Shown piece after piece: positions 24,013 through 36,700 of a stretch of 64,000 nucleotides of DNA. Each line of letters starts with the position of its first letter. The first letter of the stretch is position 1. Source of the stretch: Ditylenchus dipsaci. Taxonomy: Eukaryota > Nematoda > Chromadorea > Rhabditida > Anguinidae. The translations under genes were made by a program, and so were the position numbers. A model generated the notes under the pieces. That model was not told where the DNA came from, did not search any database, and saw nothing but the letters and a program-made list of their open reading frames with translations. The DNA lies in contig SADC01000324.1 of NCBI GenBank assembly GCA_004194705.1, positions 1-64,000 of the forward strand, in the 5' to 3' direction.

Positions 24013-24843
24013 TGTTACCGAAAATACACCATCTCCAATTCGGAGGGACTTAAAAACTTTTTTTAAAGCCACCTTATTTCTTTGGTTATGTGCGCAAAAG
24101 ATAGCTAAGAAGTTGAATTTCAGGGTTCCGGAAATATGTCTGACAAAAGATTTTAAAGGCATTTTCTGTAAAACTGGACCACTCCTTGTTCCCTCGATTT
24201 TTTCGAAAATTCTAATTTCGGTCTCAAAAACCAAAATTTTCAAAACAAATTTTTAGAAAAAACCATGTTTTTCTCAGCTCAAAGCTATAGCGCATATTTT
24301 TTTTATTGCGGATTCTGAAAAATTAACTTATTTTGAACAAAATGGAGAAAAAAAATTTTCGAAAAAGTCATGCAACAAAAAGTTTCCTAATGAGACAAAA
24401 ATGCATGCGCACCATATTTTCACTGCTTTTTTAAAACTTGATGCAGTCAATTGATAATTTTTTTTGTTTATTAATAGATGCTTAAGTTGATAAAAATTAA
24501 GTATTTCTCTTGAAAAATCCTGATCGAAAAGAGTTTCAAAAAAGCTAGTGAAAAATGGTGCGCATGCATTTTTGTCTCATTAGGAAACTTTTTCTTGCAT
24601 GACTTTTTTCGAAAAAGTTTTTTCTCCATTTTGTTCAAAATAAGTTAATTTTTCAGAATCCGCAATAAAAAAAATATGCGCTATAGCTTTGAGCTTGAGA
24701 AAAACATGGTTTTTTCTAAAAATTTTTGTTTTAAAAATTTTGATTTTTGTGTAAAATATCAATTTTTTCTATGAAAACTATACTCAAAGCGAAATCCACC
24801 AGCACCATAAGAAAGCCCGCTCAATTCTCCGTAGAATGGTATC

Positions 24844-26302
24844 GGGCAGGAGCAGCTTGCGACATTTCACATTGCGACAATTCAAATTGCGACAATTCAA
24901 ATTGCGACAATTCAAATTGCGACAATTCAAATTGCGACAATTCAAATTGCGACAAATTCGAATTGCGACAATTTGAATTGCGACATTTTACCGTCCAAGT
25001 CTTGAATAGTTCCTTTATCAAATATGCTCCTGTTCAACGTGTTTCTATTGTAATTTTCGGTTTGATTTTCTAGATATGGAAAACTATCACACTGAGAGAG
25101 GAAATCTGCTTGGCTTCTGCAGTGGATGTTCGATGACTTTATGTCGACTGCACCTTCGAGGGAATACTTTGCTGTGCTCGATCTTTATTTGCCGAAATTC
25201 AACTGCCAGAATGCCTAACTGAAAAAATTTGGAGGCTGTAATTTTCTTTTTCCTTGCTGTTATTAGTACTGCGCTGGTTAAATTAGCCGTCTCTTTTGCT
25301 CGAATAAACTTGTTGACGACTGGTCAGATTCTTAAGCTTATACATTCTCTCTCTATGTGTTCCGTGGTTTTGACAGTTCATCTCCCAAACCACCTTACTC
25401 CTCGAGCTGCAATTATTCACATTTTCCGAGTTTGGTAACAAAGTGATCTACAGGCTCGTAGCCATCCAACAAAACTGTCAGATTTTTACACATATTCGAG
25501 TTAAATCACAAGAAAGTACCTAGTTAATATGCTTTTTTGCTGAAATCCATGATCTTTGTATTTTCTTACTGCTGCGATGTCTTCTTCTCAAATTTGCTTA
25601 ACTTCGAGGTGTAGGGACCACTCAATGAATACAGATGCACCACCTATATCAGACCGCCTAAGTTTCGAGATACTAGAGCCTGGTCGGAATACCTTATTAT
25701 TACCTTATTATACAGGAGATCGGACCACTGGGCTGGCAAACATCGTTTTTTAACTAAAATAATTTTTGAAATACACAGTACCAGGAAGCCTCAGGATGGT
25801 ATGAAGACTGCATAATAAGTTTCATCACGGTGACTTGCCTGAGCGCATGAGGAAAAAAATGCGAGCTGATCAAGAAAGAAGATAAATCATATGAAAAATA
25901 TGACCATCATGGCTATATCTTTACATTTAATCAATGTCAACCTTTATAAGCAGCAAGTATAAGTAAGCATTAAGTGTAGGATGTAAACAAGTGCCAAAAA
26001 AGTCATTTTCCTTGAAATCAATCAAGATATAAGATCAGAAAGACATCTTGAAGACTGAGAACAATATACTTAAAGCCATCGCCAGTCGCAATTCAAATTG
26101 TCGCAATTTGAATTTGTCGCAATTTGAATTGTCGCAATTCAAATTGTCGCAATTTGAATTGTCGCAATTCAAATTGTCGCAATTTGAATTGTCGCAATCT
26201 GATTTTGTCGCAATTTGAATTGTTGCAATTTGAATTGCCGCAATTTGAATTTATCGCAATTCGAATTGTCGCAACTTAAATTGTCGCAAGCTACTCCTGC
26301 CC
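24844..26302. mobile_element. hAT-type non-autonomous transposon with inverted subterminal arrays
   Basis: The target-site duplication ATGGTATC (24836-24843 and 26303-26310) is exact. Termini are GGGCAGGAGCAGCTTGCGAC and its near-complement GTCGCAAGCTACTCCTGCCC. Inside each end lies a tandem array of a ~14-15 bp unit, GCGACAATTCAAATT, in opposite orientations (24868-24985 and about 26085-26290). An 8-bp TSD points to the hAT superfamily, in which subterminal repeats bind transposase. The 1.1 kb core has no recognisable gene. Confidence 0.7.
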
Positions 26303-29300
26303 ATGGTATCAAATGTGTGGGGTCCCTGCAATAAATATAAAAAGATGTATCAAGAAGAAAGAAAATAGCCATATTTCAGACTTCCGATACGGGTCGAACT
26401 TTGAATTGACCATATTTCGAGATCCAAACTGGAAGTTGGCGTTCTGTCAAAAGTAAACTTGCTCAGAATGCTCTCCTTTTTCGAATGAGACTGAAATTAG
26501 AATTTTCGAAAAAATCGAGGGAACAAAAGTACATATGGAGTGGTCCAGTTTTACAAAAAAGCCTTTTAAAAACTGCCGAAAATTGGTCTTAAACACGAAA
26601 ATTCACCCAATATCCAGGCAAAAATACACCATCTCCAATTTAGAGGGACTTAAAAACTTTTTTTAAAGCCACCTTATTTCTTTAGTTATGTGCTCAAAAG
26701 ATAGCTAAGAAGTTGAATTTCAGGGTTCCGGAGATATATCTGACAAAAGATTTCAAAAAACTGGCCGAAAATCGGTCTTGAACACAATAGATTCAGAGAT
26801 GCGTTACCGACCCACCCATCCCACATACTATGTAAAGATTTTGGCCACTTCAAACCACTTCATTATTGATCAAAAACAAAAAATGTGTTTTTTAGCAACC
26901 TACAGGTGTTTTTACACAAACAGATATTCCTCTTCAGCGAAAACAATAAATATAATTTTCGGTAATTTTTCTCTCAATGTATCTGTTGCTTCGATAAATG
27001 GATCGGCAGAAGGCCTCAACTTTCTTTAAAAAAAAAGAAAGTTTGTATTGTGTGTGCATAACATCATCTCCATGGCGACATTTTGTGACTGCCCAATTAT
27101 ATTTATGCTACAATGGCAACTTTTTTAGTCAGACTTCAACTTCTTATTTCGCCATTCGATTTCTTTTTCTTTCTTACTCCTTTTTGTGCGACCTGTCATA
27201 AATACTCTGCAAGTGTGTGCTTAATCCACACCACTAATTCCAGTAACACCAGCACTATTTACCTCTCCCCTAAAAATGAGGAACAATCTCTTTCGTGCTT
27301 CTGCAAGACCCCCTTTCCCAAAAATACTTTTTTTGCTTTTGTATTTTGTAATCACTTGCAAGAGAATAGCCATACACGACGAAAACTGGCTCATCGTGCT
27401 CGCAATTATTGTATCAATTTAGTTGGTTAGTTAATCAGTTGCATTTTGTAAATTTTGAGAGAAAATTCAGAGAGCTTTTTTATATAAGCATTTTTCCATG
27501 TTTATAGGAGTTTAATCATCAAAATCAATATGACAACTCCATACTTTTTATTGTCTGAAAGTTAAAAATTACCTTCTATATGTTGTTTACTGGTATACAG
27601 AAGGCCTGCCCAGCAGGGCAGGCCTGCTTTTGTGTCGACAAGCAAAGATCGAATAAGAACACGAGACTACTTAGGGCGCTCTTAGGTTACTTAAAAAAAT
27701 CATGAACTTGGCCTTTGCACGGTGCAGAGCAAGAAGAGTTGAAAAATTACTCATTGGCTATATTACTGAATATGCAAGTGGAGGGTGCACCCCCCTCTCC
27801 TTTTAATACTGAAAAACATTGTAGATTAGAAAACAGTGTAAAAGTCTAAGACAGTGTAGGTATAATAACTTCCCTCCTCGTAGAAAAAAATTTCTGGCTG
27901 TTTCTGAGAAAGTCCTCATGCTCTTGGCTCTTGGGTAGTTTGATCTGGTGTAAAACCATAGCTTTGAAACGTACTTATTTATAAAATTTGTACTTATTTT
28001 AGGACACCAAATTTTATTTTTTTAAAGATTTCACGTCAAAATCACATTTTTAGCTCAGAAATAAGCACTGGACAAAAATAGCATTTTTTTACTAATGTAC
28101 TTATTTTCGAAGTTCTTTTTTCTTTTTATGGTTTCGAAAACTATTAATTTGTGTGGAGTTTGAGTTTGCGTGTTTAAGTATTATGGTCTTAGGTTATTCT
28201 CGTAAATTTATATTTCTAATACAAAAAGTGCATTAAAATAGTTTTTGAGACATTGAAGATTTTGCTTTTACACATATTCTTCAACCAGACTATTCTTCAA
28301 TCAGATTGGGTTTTTCTTTTTGGGTTTTTCTCCATTTTCTTGTTCGAGGTCAAGCAAGTTATGTCATGCGAAAGCTAACGATCAGGAATTTCTTTTTGCA
28401 AGCTTCGAGCAGAGGATTTGCAACTTTTTTTGAACACAGGCCGCAAAAGCCCATGAAAATCGTGGTTTTTGGTCATCTTTCAGGGTCTTTCGCGGCTCGT
28501 CTATTCGAAAGGTTGAAATCCGCGGCCCAAAGCTTGCGGAAAAGTTAGTCCTGAATGTTAGCTTTCGAACGAATTATAATTTGCTTGATGTCGAACAAAA
28601 AAGGCGGACAAGACCCCAAGAAGTAAAACCCAGTCGGGTAGAAGAATAGTCCGGTTGAATAATCGGTGGACTCGATATTTTTTTAAAAATCAGCTTAGAA
28701 ATGAGCCATAAAGACAAAAATTCAATTTTTGCAAAAAAAACAGGAGATTAAGGTAATTTTCTCGGTGTCCTCGTGAACACATATAGAGCCTACTATTCCA
28801 AAGATACGAAAAATATACGCAAACTTATTTCTTCTCAGAGCAAATCTTAGCTGTAAAATATTAGATGTAATTTGGTAAAAAAGATATATCTTCATGGGGT
28901 GTGTATTGTAAACACCCCTTTTTGGGTGATCAAATCGATTTTGTTAGTGTGTTGTGTTAGTATTTGAGGGTTGACAACCGCGTTGTTTTTTGTGTTATTG
29001 TTGTTTTTAGTGCATCACCACTAGTCCTGCTGCAGCCACTGTTGGTTTTTCAAGTTGGCAGTGTTGCAGCAAAAAGGAGAATTAGTAATTTTGTCGTTGC
29101 TGCTTAAAGTGCGCGTGTTTTACAGTGGTAACAGGGATCGGTAGCAACAACTGGCTGGTTGATAATTTACTTAGTAATTCAACTAAATTTGAAAAAAGTT
29201 ATTTTGGTTAAAAAACTTTTTAAGACATGCTAGCCTTTTCTTTCAAAGTTCCTGGATCTGTTTCAGGCACTTTTGTGAAAATGGTTATCAGGTATGTAAC

Positions 29301-31309
29301 AAGCTAAAATTCATTTGTCCTGGACTCACCTATTTCGGCAACGGACTCCTGCACGAAGATGAACGAAGACGAAAAATGCACAAATACAATTTAGACATGG
29401 TGCTTTTACTTTTGTTGGGATGGTATTCGCTGCTAGGGTTGGACCTGGACCCCCGCTGGACCTGGAACTGTACTTGTTCTGGGGAATTTTTAAAACTAAC
29501 GTAACTTTTTTAGCTTCTAAACAGCAAAGAACATTTGAAATTTTTTCAATTTTTAAAAAGCTCTATTGCAAAATGTTGATAAACCAAACTATAATAATGA
29601 ATAGAAGTGAAAATTTGGTGTTCATAATCTTTGAGATCTTAATTTTTTCGATGATTATACAAATTAATAGGGAAACCTTATTTGTATATTGTTGGCTGTG
29701 TGTGGTGTAATCTGGCTGTCTATATATTATTTACTACTTATACTCACAAAACAACCTGAGTGGCCAGTCACCCCTAAAAGTAAATAAAGCATTCTAGATG
29801 TCTATGTCGTGTTTCTACCATTCTTTGTTTGCAAATTTAACGGGTTGTCGCTCCAAAACTCTTGCTTACGCCATTTGCGCGTCACAATTCCACAATTTTA
29901 TCAGCCCTGTTTATTATATTTTTTATATAAATTCAGATATCGACTTTATTTAAAGTTTATTATATTTTTTTTATTGTAACTTCTTTATAATGTTTTTAAG
30001 TAAGAGTATTACACCCAAGCTTAGGGCTTTCAACAGTCTTCTCCATAAATTTTGGCTGTCTTCGAATTTTAGCTGTATCTATTGATCTTTTTCTATTGAT
30101 ATTTTGATATTAAACAGAAATTTTTTTCCGGCTGGTGTAAACATTTGTTTTAGTACTTATAGCTAATCGGATGGAATTTTCGAAAATGTTTAATATTGCC
30201 TGAAACACTAATCTTTTTCTAACTTAGGCCAACTTTAGGATGCACTAATAGTTCTCAGCTCGAAATTTCGAAATAAAGTACATTTTTGCTAAATAAAATG
30301 CAATTTGGTCATTTTTGTCAAAAAGTGCCATTTTGTCCAGTGATTGTCGAGATTCGAGCACCAAAAATAAAGATTTTGACGTAAAATCTCAAAATTTCTA
30401 AAGATTCAGGGTGCCAAATAAAGTAAAAATCTTTAAATAAAGTACAGATAAGAACTCTGGCTTAAACATGTGTTATTTTATTACTTTATAAAGGGTTACG
30501 ACTAGAGTTGTGGAGCTGCGGCAATTGCGATTTTTCAAACATTTTTTTACGATTAGTTAACTTAAACACAATAAAGAACTACAAGAGATAAAACGATAGC
30601 TAATTGATTGTAAAAAGGATTTGCAAAAAAATTAGAAAAGTTGTCAAAAAAAGTAGTCGGCCACCTAAACGGAACAAGGTCCGTATTATTAATATTTTTA
30701 TGATTGTTTTCACTTTTTTTAAATTTTTTCTCCAATGACCCATAACAAGCAATATTTATTTTTGGAGATAAATGAGGGCAAAAAAAATTAATATAAAGGT
30801 CCAAACAATTTTATGATGATATATTTATAGAGTTTGTTTGTTGTGAAAGCGAATAAAACTTGAAGGACAAAAGCAAACAATAAATCCGGCTATTGATAAA
30901 GCTACGCATCTATTATCAATTCAAACAATTTTCTTTTGTATTTGTTTATTTTTTAAGAGGAAAGAAATCTTTCTTAGTAAAGTTTTAGAGACATTTCCAA
31001 TATTTTTTAAAAACTTTCTTTTGTATTTTTTCATTTAGCCAGATATAAATAAGTTATAGCGAGATATTCATTTTTATATGATTTCTTTTTTGTTGGTGTT
31101 TCAATAGTAATCGTAAAAGTAGCTTTTTATAGAGTGGTCCAGGGATGAGCTTTTGTAACTATTTGCGGGAAACAGCTACAAATTTTTGCATTTAAAAAAT
31201 AGTTACAGCGTGTAACTAGTTTTGTCTTTGCTGTAGTTTCTCGGCACGAAATCAGCAATTTGAAAAAAATAATGTAATTTGGTCAATTTTGTAAAAATTT
31301 CGGGGGAGG

Positions 31310-31644
31310 CGAAAACCAGATGGCCTAGGACCCACTCCAGAATGGCCAAAAGACAAAAATAATTGTTTTTGGGGGTTTACTAAAGCGGGTAAACTTTTTG
31401 CGAAAAACCGATTGAGCGGATCAGAATTCCAGTCAGATGGGCTTAATCGCTCAGAAAATTAGTTTAGGGTGGTTTAAAGTGGAATAACGTGCAATTCTGA
31501 GCGATTAAGCCCATATGGCTGAAATTCTGATCCGTTCAATCGATTTTTCGCAAAAAGTTCACCCCCTTTAGTAAAGCCCCATAAAACAATTATTTTCGGC
31601 TTTTGGTCATTCTGGAGTGGGTCCTAAGCCATCTGGTTTTCTGC
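31310..31644. repeat. long inverted repeat
   Basis: Arms of about 140 bp are complementary: GAAAACCAGATGGCCTAGG on the left against CCATCTGGTTTTC on the right, with GGGCTTAATCGCTCAGAA and its complement nearer the centre. Probably a fold-back MITE; no TSD was identified. Confidence 0.6.
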
Positions 31645-32548
31645 TGTTCTTACTGCTTTAACTCATCACAAACATTGTTCTAGTTTAGCATATAGAATTT
31701 TAGATCAAGGCGTGTATTTATTTTTAGTAGTTTTTATAGTATTTGTATTATATTAATACGAAAAGTATTGTTTAATTTTAAAATGATGGAGTGGAATGGG
31801 TCAGCAATGGAATGGGTCATGATTTGGCCCTATCCAACAAAGGGGTTTTTTTTTTGACTTGCCCCCCCCCCAGCCCAGGCAAAGATAGGCCAGTGTATGT
31901 TAGGACAGACTCAAAGATAAGTCTAAAATGTTTGAGTTCGTCGTAACATACGCTGGCCTACCTTTGCCTAAGCCTAAAGCCTAAAATGTAACAAAAAACA
32001 ACAGGCGATACCAAGGCGAAAACCCCCCTTTGTTGGATACGGCCCAAGATTTTTTGGTGGGAGAGAGGGGGGGGGTTATTTTATAATGGAATAGTACCGC
32101 ACTTTTCTTAAAAAACGTCAAAGTGTCATTATTTGTTAGACTTTTTTAAACAATTTTCAAAATAATATCCAGAATTGAAATTTTCTGGTTTTCACTAAAC
32201 AACAATCGAACAAAAAATAAATTTCTTATCTTTTTGCTAGCCTTTTGAATTTCCGGTAGTGATTATAAATTAGCATTACAATTCTTTATTTACCATCCAT
32301 CTCTGTCGCCCCCAATATACAACAACAGCAGCATAAATGGGTGTGTGTGTATGTTTAAGAATGCATGACACACAAAAATAAAAACTTTTGTGCTTCTTAC
32401 GAATCGATCGCCCTCATTGTTATTTTAATTCGTCGTTTTTTGTTCAACTCCTGCTTGTGTTTGTTCTATTTCCCACGTTTTCAGACAGTTCAGAAAATGG
32501 CATATTTGACAGCTTAAATGAGTGCTGAGCCTTAGATCAAACTGACAA

Positions 32549-32879
32549 GGAAGGGACCCTGACTGTGACCTGGGGGAACTTCGATGACAAATTTTTTCTG
32601 TGTATTCTTGTAGAGCCTGCCCAAGTTCCTGACATATCTGGCTCCCCAGCTATGAAGGTCTACAAAACGTGTTACAAGGGTCACTCAATGTTCTAAAAGC
32701 ATCTCGACACGCGTATCATGGTTTTTCATGGCTGACCCTTGGGCCATGCGTCATTACTAAAATCTTTATTCAGTTTCAGAGGTGGGGAGCCAAATTCACA
32801 TGGGATTCGGGCACGCTATACAAAAATACGCGCATGAAAAAAAATTATCGAAAAAACCCCGGGTCACAGTCAGGGTGCC
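32549..32879. mobile_element. fold-back MITE, copy A
   Basis: Termini GGACCCTGACTGTGACCTGGG and CCCGGGTCACAGTCAGGGT are inverted repeats. The internal sequence (TATCTGGCTCCCCAGC, TGGTTTTTCATGGCTGACCC) recurs at 43047-43375, which has the same terminal motifs. No coding. Confidence 0.6.
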
Positions 32880-33769
32880 TCCCTTGTGAGTAAATAGCTT
32901 TTAAAAGTTTTTAATCAAACATAATTTTGGCCGGTAGTTAGGAGCAAAGAGCGGCGAGTGGGTGGGCGTTTTTTGCCGTTTCAAATGCGATGCTTATCAT
33001 CCTCTGTATAATCAGCACTACCTGTTTTATTGCTTTTATTGTTCGCTTGTTATACACCAGTTTACTTCGCCAACCAAAAAACAGTAAATGTAAGCCCTTT
33101 TTTGGAGGTTGAAGTGTTGATGAAGAAATAGATTGATGATTTTGTTGGTATTTAGTTGTTAAAACTTTACGTTATAACTTTAGAACTTTTTGACTTCTTA
33201 TGTTATTTAATTTTTTATTTAATATACTTTTCGAAAAATACTTTTTTCGCCTAATTTTATATTGACATTTTTTCATGACTTGTGTCTTAATTTCTAATTT
33301 TTTTAACATTGTAGCTTAGCCCATGATCTCAACTTTCTTGCAAGCTATTAAGCTCTATTGAATTATTCCAAAAACGTGAAAAAGTAAAAGAAAAAACAGC
33401 AGCTTTATTCAAACTCTTAATATCTATATTTCGAAAAATATTCAAGCGAGTCTAATAGCTTGTTGGAAAATCGAGATCCTGGGCTACACTTCAATTCTAA
33501 AATTTTTGAAAAATCAGAACAAAAACTAATAGAAAAGTGCCAATATAAAGTAAGGCGGAAAAAAATTAATTAGGGGCTAAAAAACATTATCCATACCAAA
33601 AAAAATCTGTGGCTTTCAATTTTCGACAATTCAAATTTACCGATTAAATAGTGTTGTAATAAGGATTTTTAATTATTTACAGTAATAATTGCCAAACAAT
33701 CGGGTCATACTATTTTTATTTCTATCGTATATTTCGCCTTCTTTTTTGACCAACTTATTTAAGTAATAG

Positions 33770-36700
33770 AACCGGTAAACTGTAAAGGAGCAGAACCAGA
33801 TTGCATGGATATTCTCAGAGGCTTCATTGGCAAAAAAATCAATGAAAGCATTAGCAATCCCAGTGTCCAGGACTGGTTTCAAAGTAAGTAGTTTTATGTA
33901 AACCAGGCTTAGAGAAACTCGAATTTTCGAAGTGATTGAGACTTTGAAGTAAAACATCCGAAATATTATATGATTTTTGAGCCTTGAAAAAGTTCCTGGC
34001 AGAGTTTTTAAAAATCTATGCACTTTTCACAGGGCTTTTGAACTGCGAAAACAAATGAAAGTGTTAGACCACTTGAAGTTTGGCCCATATTATGGCTATA
34101 CAATGGGTAATTACGCGGTAGCATGAAAATCGGGCAATTATATAATTCCAAAAAATTAGTTACTAGTGATTATATACGGCCCTAGCTTAGATATTTTATT
34201 TAGAAAAACATGGCAAATTAGATTTTGCAATAAATCATGACCGCTAAAATTGCTTACAATAGTCTCTGCCTTGAAAAACAAAAATTTAATTGTCAACCTG
34301 GTAAAAACTTTTCTGAAGGCTCCTAGCCACACCTTTTACTTGCATTTGTGCTTTTAAAAGCCCAAAATGCGTGTTAACTTTACTATATCCAGATATTCCG
34401 CCGGAATACCTGGCACTTCTCTGCATTGGTTGCATTTTCTCTACAATCTCGGTGATTCTAGCCATTTTGCACCTAATCTATGTCCTTTCTTTCATCAGTA
34501 ATGAGCAAATACGAACTGATCTCTACTTCTTTGTTTTTATGTGTCCGGTAAATTTATGATTTTTACATTGTTTTGATTTTTACATTGTTCAAGATTTTAA
34601 ATTCAAGGCAATCTCATTGTGCGGCTCCATTGGCATGATCCTGCCTAGAGCTGCTCTATTTCTCTATGCTCTTGCACTTGTGTAAGTTGAGACTGTCTGC
34701 TGAGCATTTTTTAAAATTGAAGAGGTAGAAATCCACTTAGTTTGGTAAATACATTATCTGTGACCCAGTGGTACAGACGTGAATTTCTATGCAAAATTTA
34801 GTACTAGTTTTCTGTAAAATGACTTGGATCCGGGCAGGTCACGATTTTTTATTATATATTTTTTAGATGAATAGTGACTTCTAGGTCCGAAAAATTGCTA
34901 TTTTTGTTAGATGGCCAAAAAATATTTGATCTTTTGATTAGAGGTTAGAGTAAGACGGAGAAAAAAGTCTGGTTCCGTCGGACGTTCGTCGTACATTTCA
35001 GTCTTTTCCTGAACTAAAAAAATTTAAGCCCCGGAATATGTGAAATTTCTATCTCCACTTTAGAGGTTTCAATTAACTCCGCTCGACGGGTAAAAAATTT
35101 CGGAGGGTATACACTAGGTATTTCACACAAATAATGACTGACACATTTTTCCATTGCTCGAAAATAGACAAAGTGTTATAATGCATTGCAATTTCAGATA
35201 TTTCATGTTATGCCTGTTCGTGTGCATCACATTGATGACCACCCTTCATGGCTCTAGGTCAGCCATGTGTGAGAAATTGATGGAAAGAGGGGTCAGGATA
35301 TCTGTTCGAGTGATGCCCATCGGCTGCTGTTTTTTCTGCTTCCCCAAGTTGGCACCCAGCGAGTAAGTTAATTACTGCTTATTGCTGCTGGCTTTCCTAT
35401 TTTCTTATTTATTTGCAGATTTAATTTTCGTCGAATCGAGTGGTTGGTGTTCCAATCACCAATTGTAAGAATATTTCTCGAAGTATTGAATATAGTCGTC
35501 TTCTTTGAGCTCAACAAACGTGACAACATGTATGTTAGCCATATCTATATATAGTATTTGGGATGGGTGGGTGGGCGGTTAAGATGGATAACGCAATAAA
35601 GTACATGTTTGGTCACAAAGAAAAACTTTTTTTCAGTGAAATATTTTATGTGGCATTTTTATACTCATTAAAAACCTTTTTTAACGTAGATTTAACCTTT
35701 TGCGTTAAATCGGGGTTTCTGTTATCAAAAATTTGAAATTTTGGTGGTTGAAGTAAACTTTGCTGTTATTTGCGGGAAATACATTTATGACAATAGTGCA
35801 GAATCGGTTTCCGTTTTTGCTTTAGTCCGCCTTTTGAATTTTCAACGAATTATTTTTTAACGGCAAGCTTATTTTGATTTATTCATTATAGGGTCATTCA
35901 GACTTTGCCGAAACATTGATGTTTCGGCGAAACAAAATTTTGTTCCGGCAGAACAATCATGTTTCGGTCGATGTTCGGCGAAACAAAATTCTGTTTCGGC
36001 GGAACTTGTCCGCCGGAACAGTTTTTTGTTCCGGCGGAACATAGTATTCGAAACATCGATTAAATATCCATATTATGGTCAAAATATGCTCAATTTTCAT
36101 CTGTTAGAGTATCTAGGTACTTAACATCAATTATAGCATCAATTACATGTCCATTTCAAGAGCGTTTTCATGGATGAAGAGCAAGCAGCAGTGTTGTGGT
36201 GTTGGATGCAAGAACAAGAAGAGGATCAAACTCGCAGCTATATCCGCCCGGCTCATATGATGGACGCAATTCGAGGAAATTCCTTTCGGATATTTTGGCG
36301 CTATTATGACTCCAGTGACTCTAAAGATTTGAAGAGGTTCATCAGGTTAACCACAGATGAATTCGATAGTCTCTACACGAAGGTTTGTTATAATATGTTG
36401 ATTTAAGGTATTTGTTGAGAATATTAGTTTTAGCTCGAAATGCGATTTGGATACTACGCTCCCACGCATCTCCGGCCTATAAGTGATAAAGAATGCCTAG
36501 CAGTGTTTCTCCGGTAAGCTATAAAAATAGATAATTCATTTAAAAATCAGCAATTAAGTTTCCTATCCTTCGGTCCTACCTATCCAGCTGTGGCGCATCT
36601 ATTTGGTATCGGAGATTCAACTGTCAAGGAGCTTTGCCTCAAAGTCTCGACAGCTGTTATCGATCTGATGCAAACAGAATATTTGCCTATTCCAACTTGT

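Larger units (their letters stand above)
18889..24843. other. repeat-rich intergenic stretch
   Basis: I see no supported gene. Contents: a decayed pogo-type MITE ending at 19454 (GGGGGTTGACTG/TA); an imperfect fold-back rich in CCACTGGAATTCCAG-type units at about 20055-20315; a pogo-type element at 20973-21648; a SINE-like copy at about 22086-22260; copies of a ~190 bp dispersed repeat at about 22886-23115 and 24014-24180; a long fold-back at 23126-24012; and another inverted repeat (arms about 24253-24420 and 24550-24720, containing ATGCATGCGCACCAT). Open frames here are chance readings through these repeats. Confidence 0.6.
26303..33769. other. intergenic stretch, repeats only
   Basis: No gene is supported. 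Contents: a copy of the ~190 bp repeat (CCATCTCCAATTTAGAGGG) at 26572-26790; a short GC hairpin GGCCTGCCC/GGGCAGGCC at 27604-27628; AT-rich DNA; a fold-back at 31310-31644; a palindromic repeat around AGGCCAG at about 31870-31990; and an element at 32549-32879 sharing its sequence with 43047-43375. Short open frames lack domain signatures. Confidence 0.55.

Noticed and set aside
24860..24990. Regular ~14-15 bp repeats that might suggest a CRISPR-like array or coding repeat (NCDNSNCDNS peptide)
   Set aside because: There are no spacers of constant length, the sequence is eukaryotic, and the array is mirrored at 26085-26290 within an 8-bp TSD; it is a transposon subterminal array.
33673..34023. 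116-codon minus-strand open frame
   Set aside because: It is antisense to the first visible exon of the solute transporter gene. The plus strand has a GTAAGT donor and phase continuity with exon 34393-34547.
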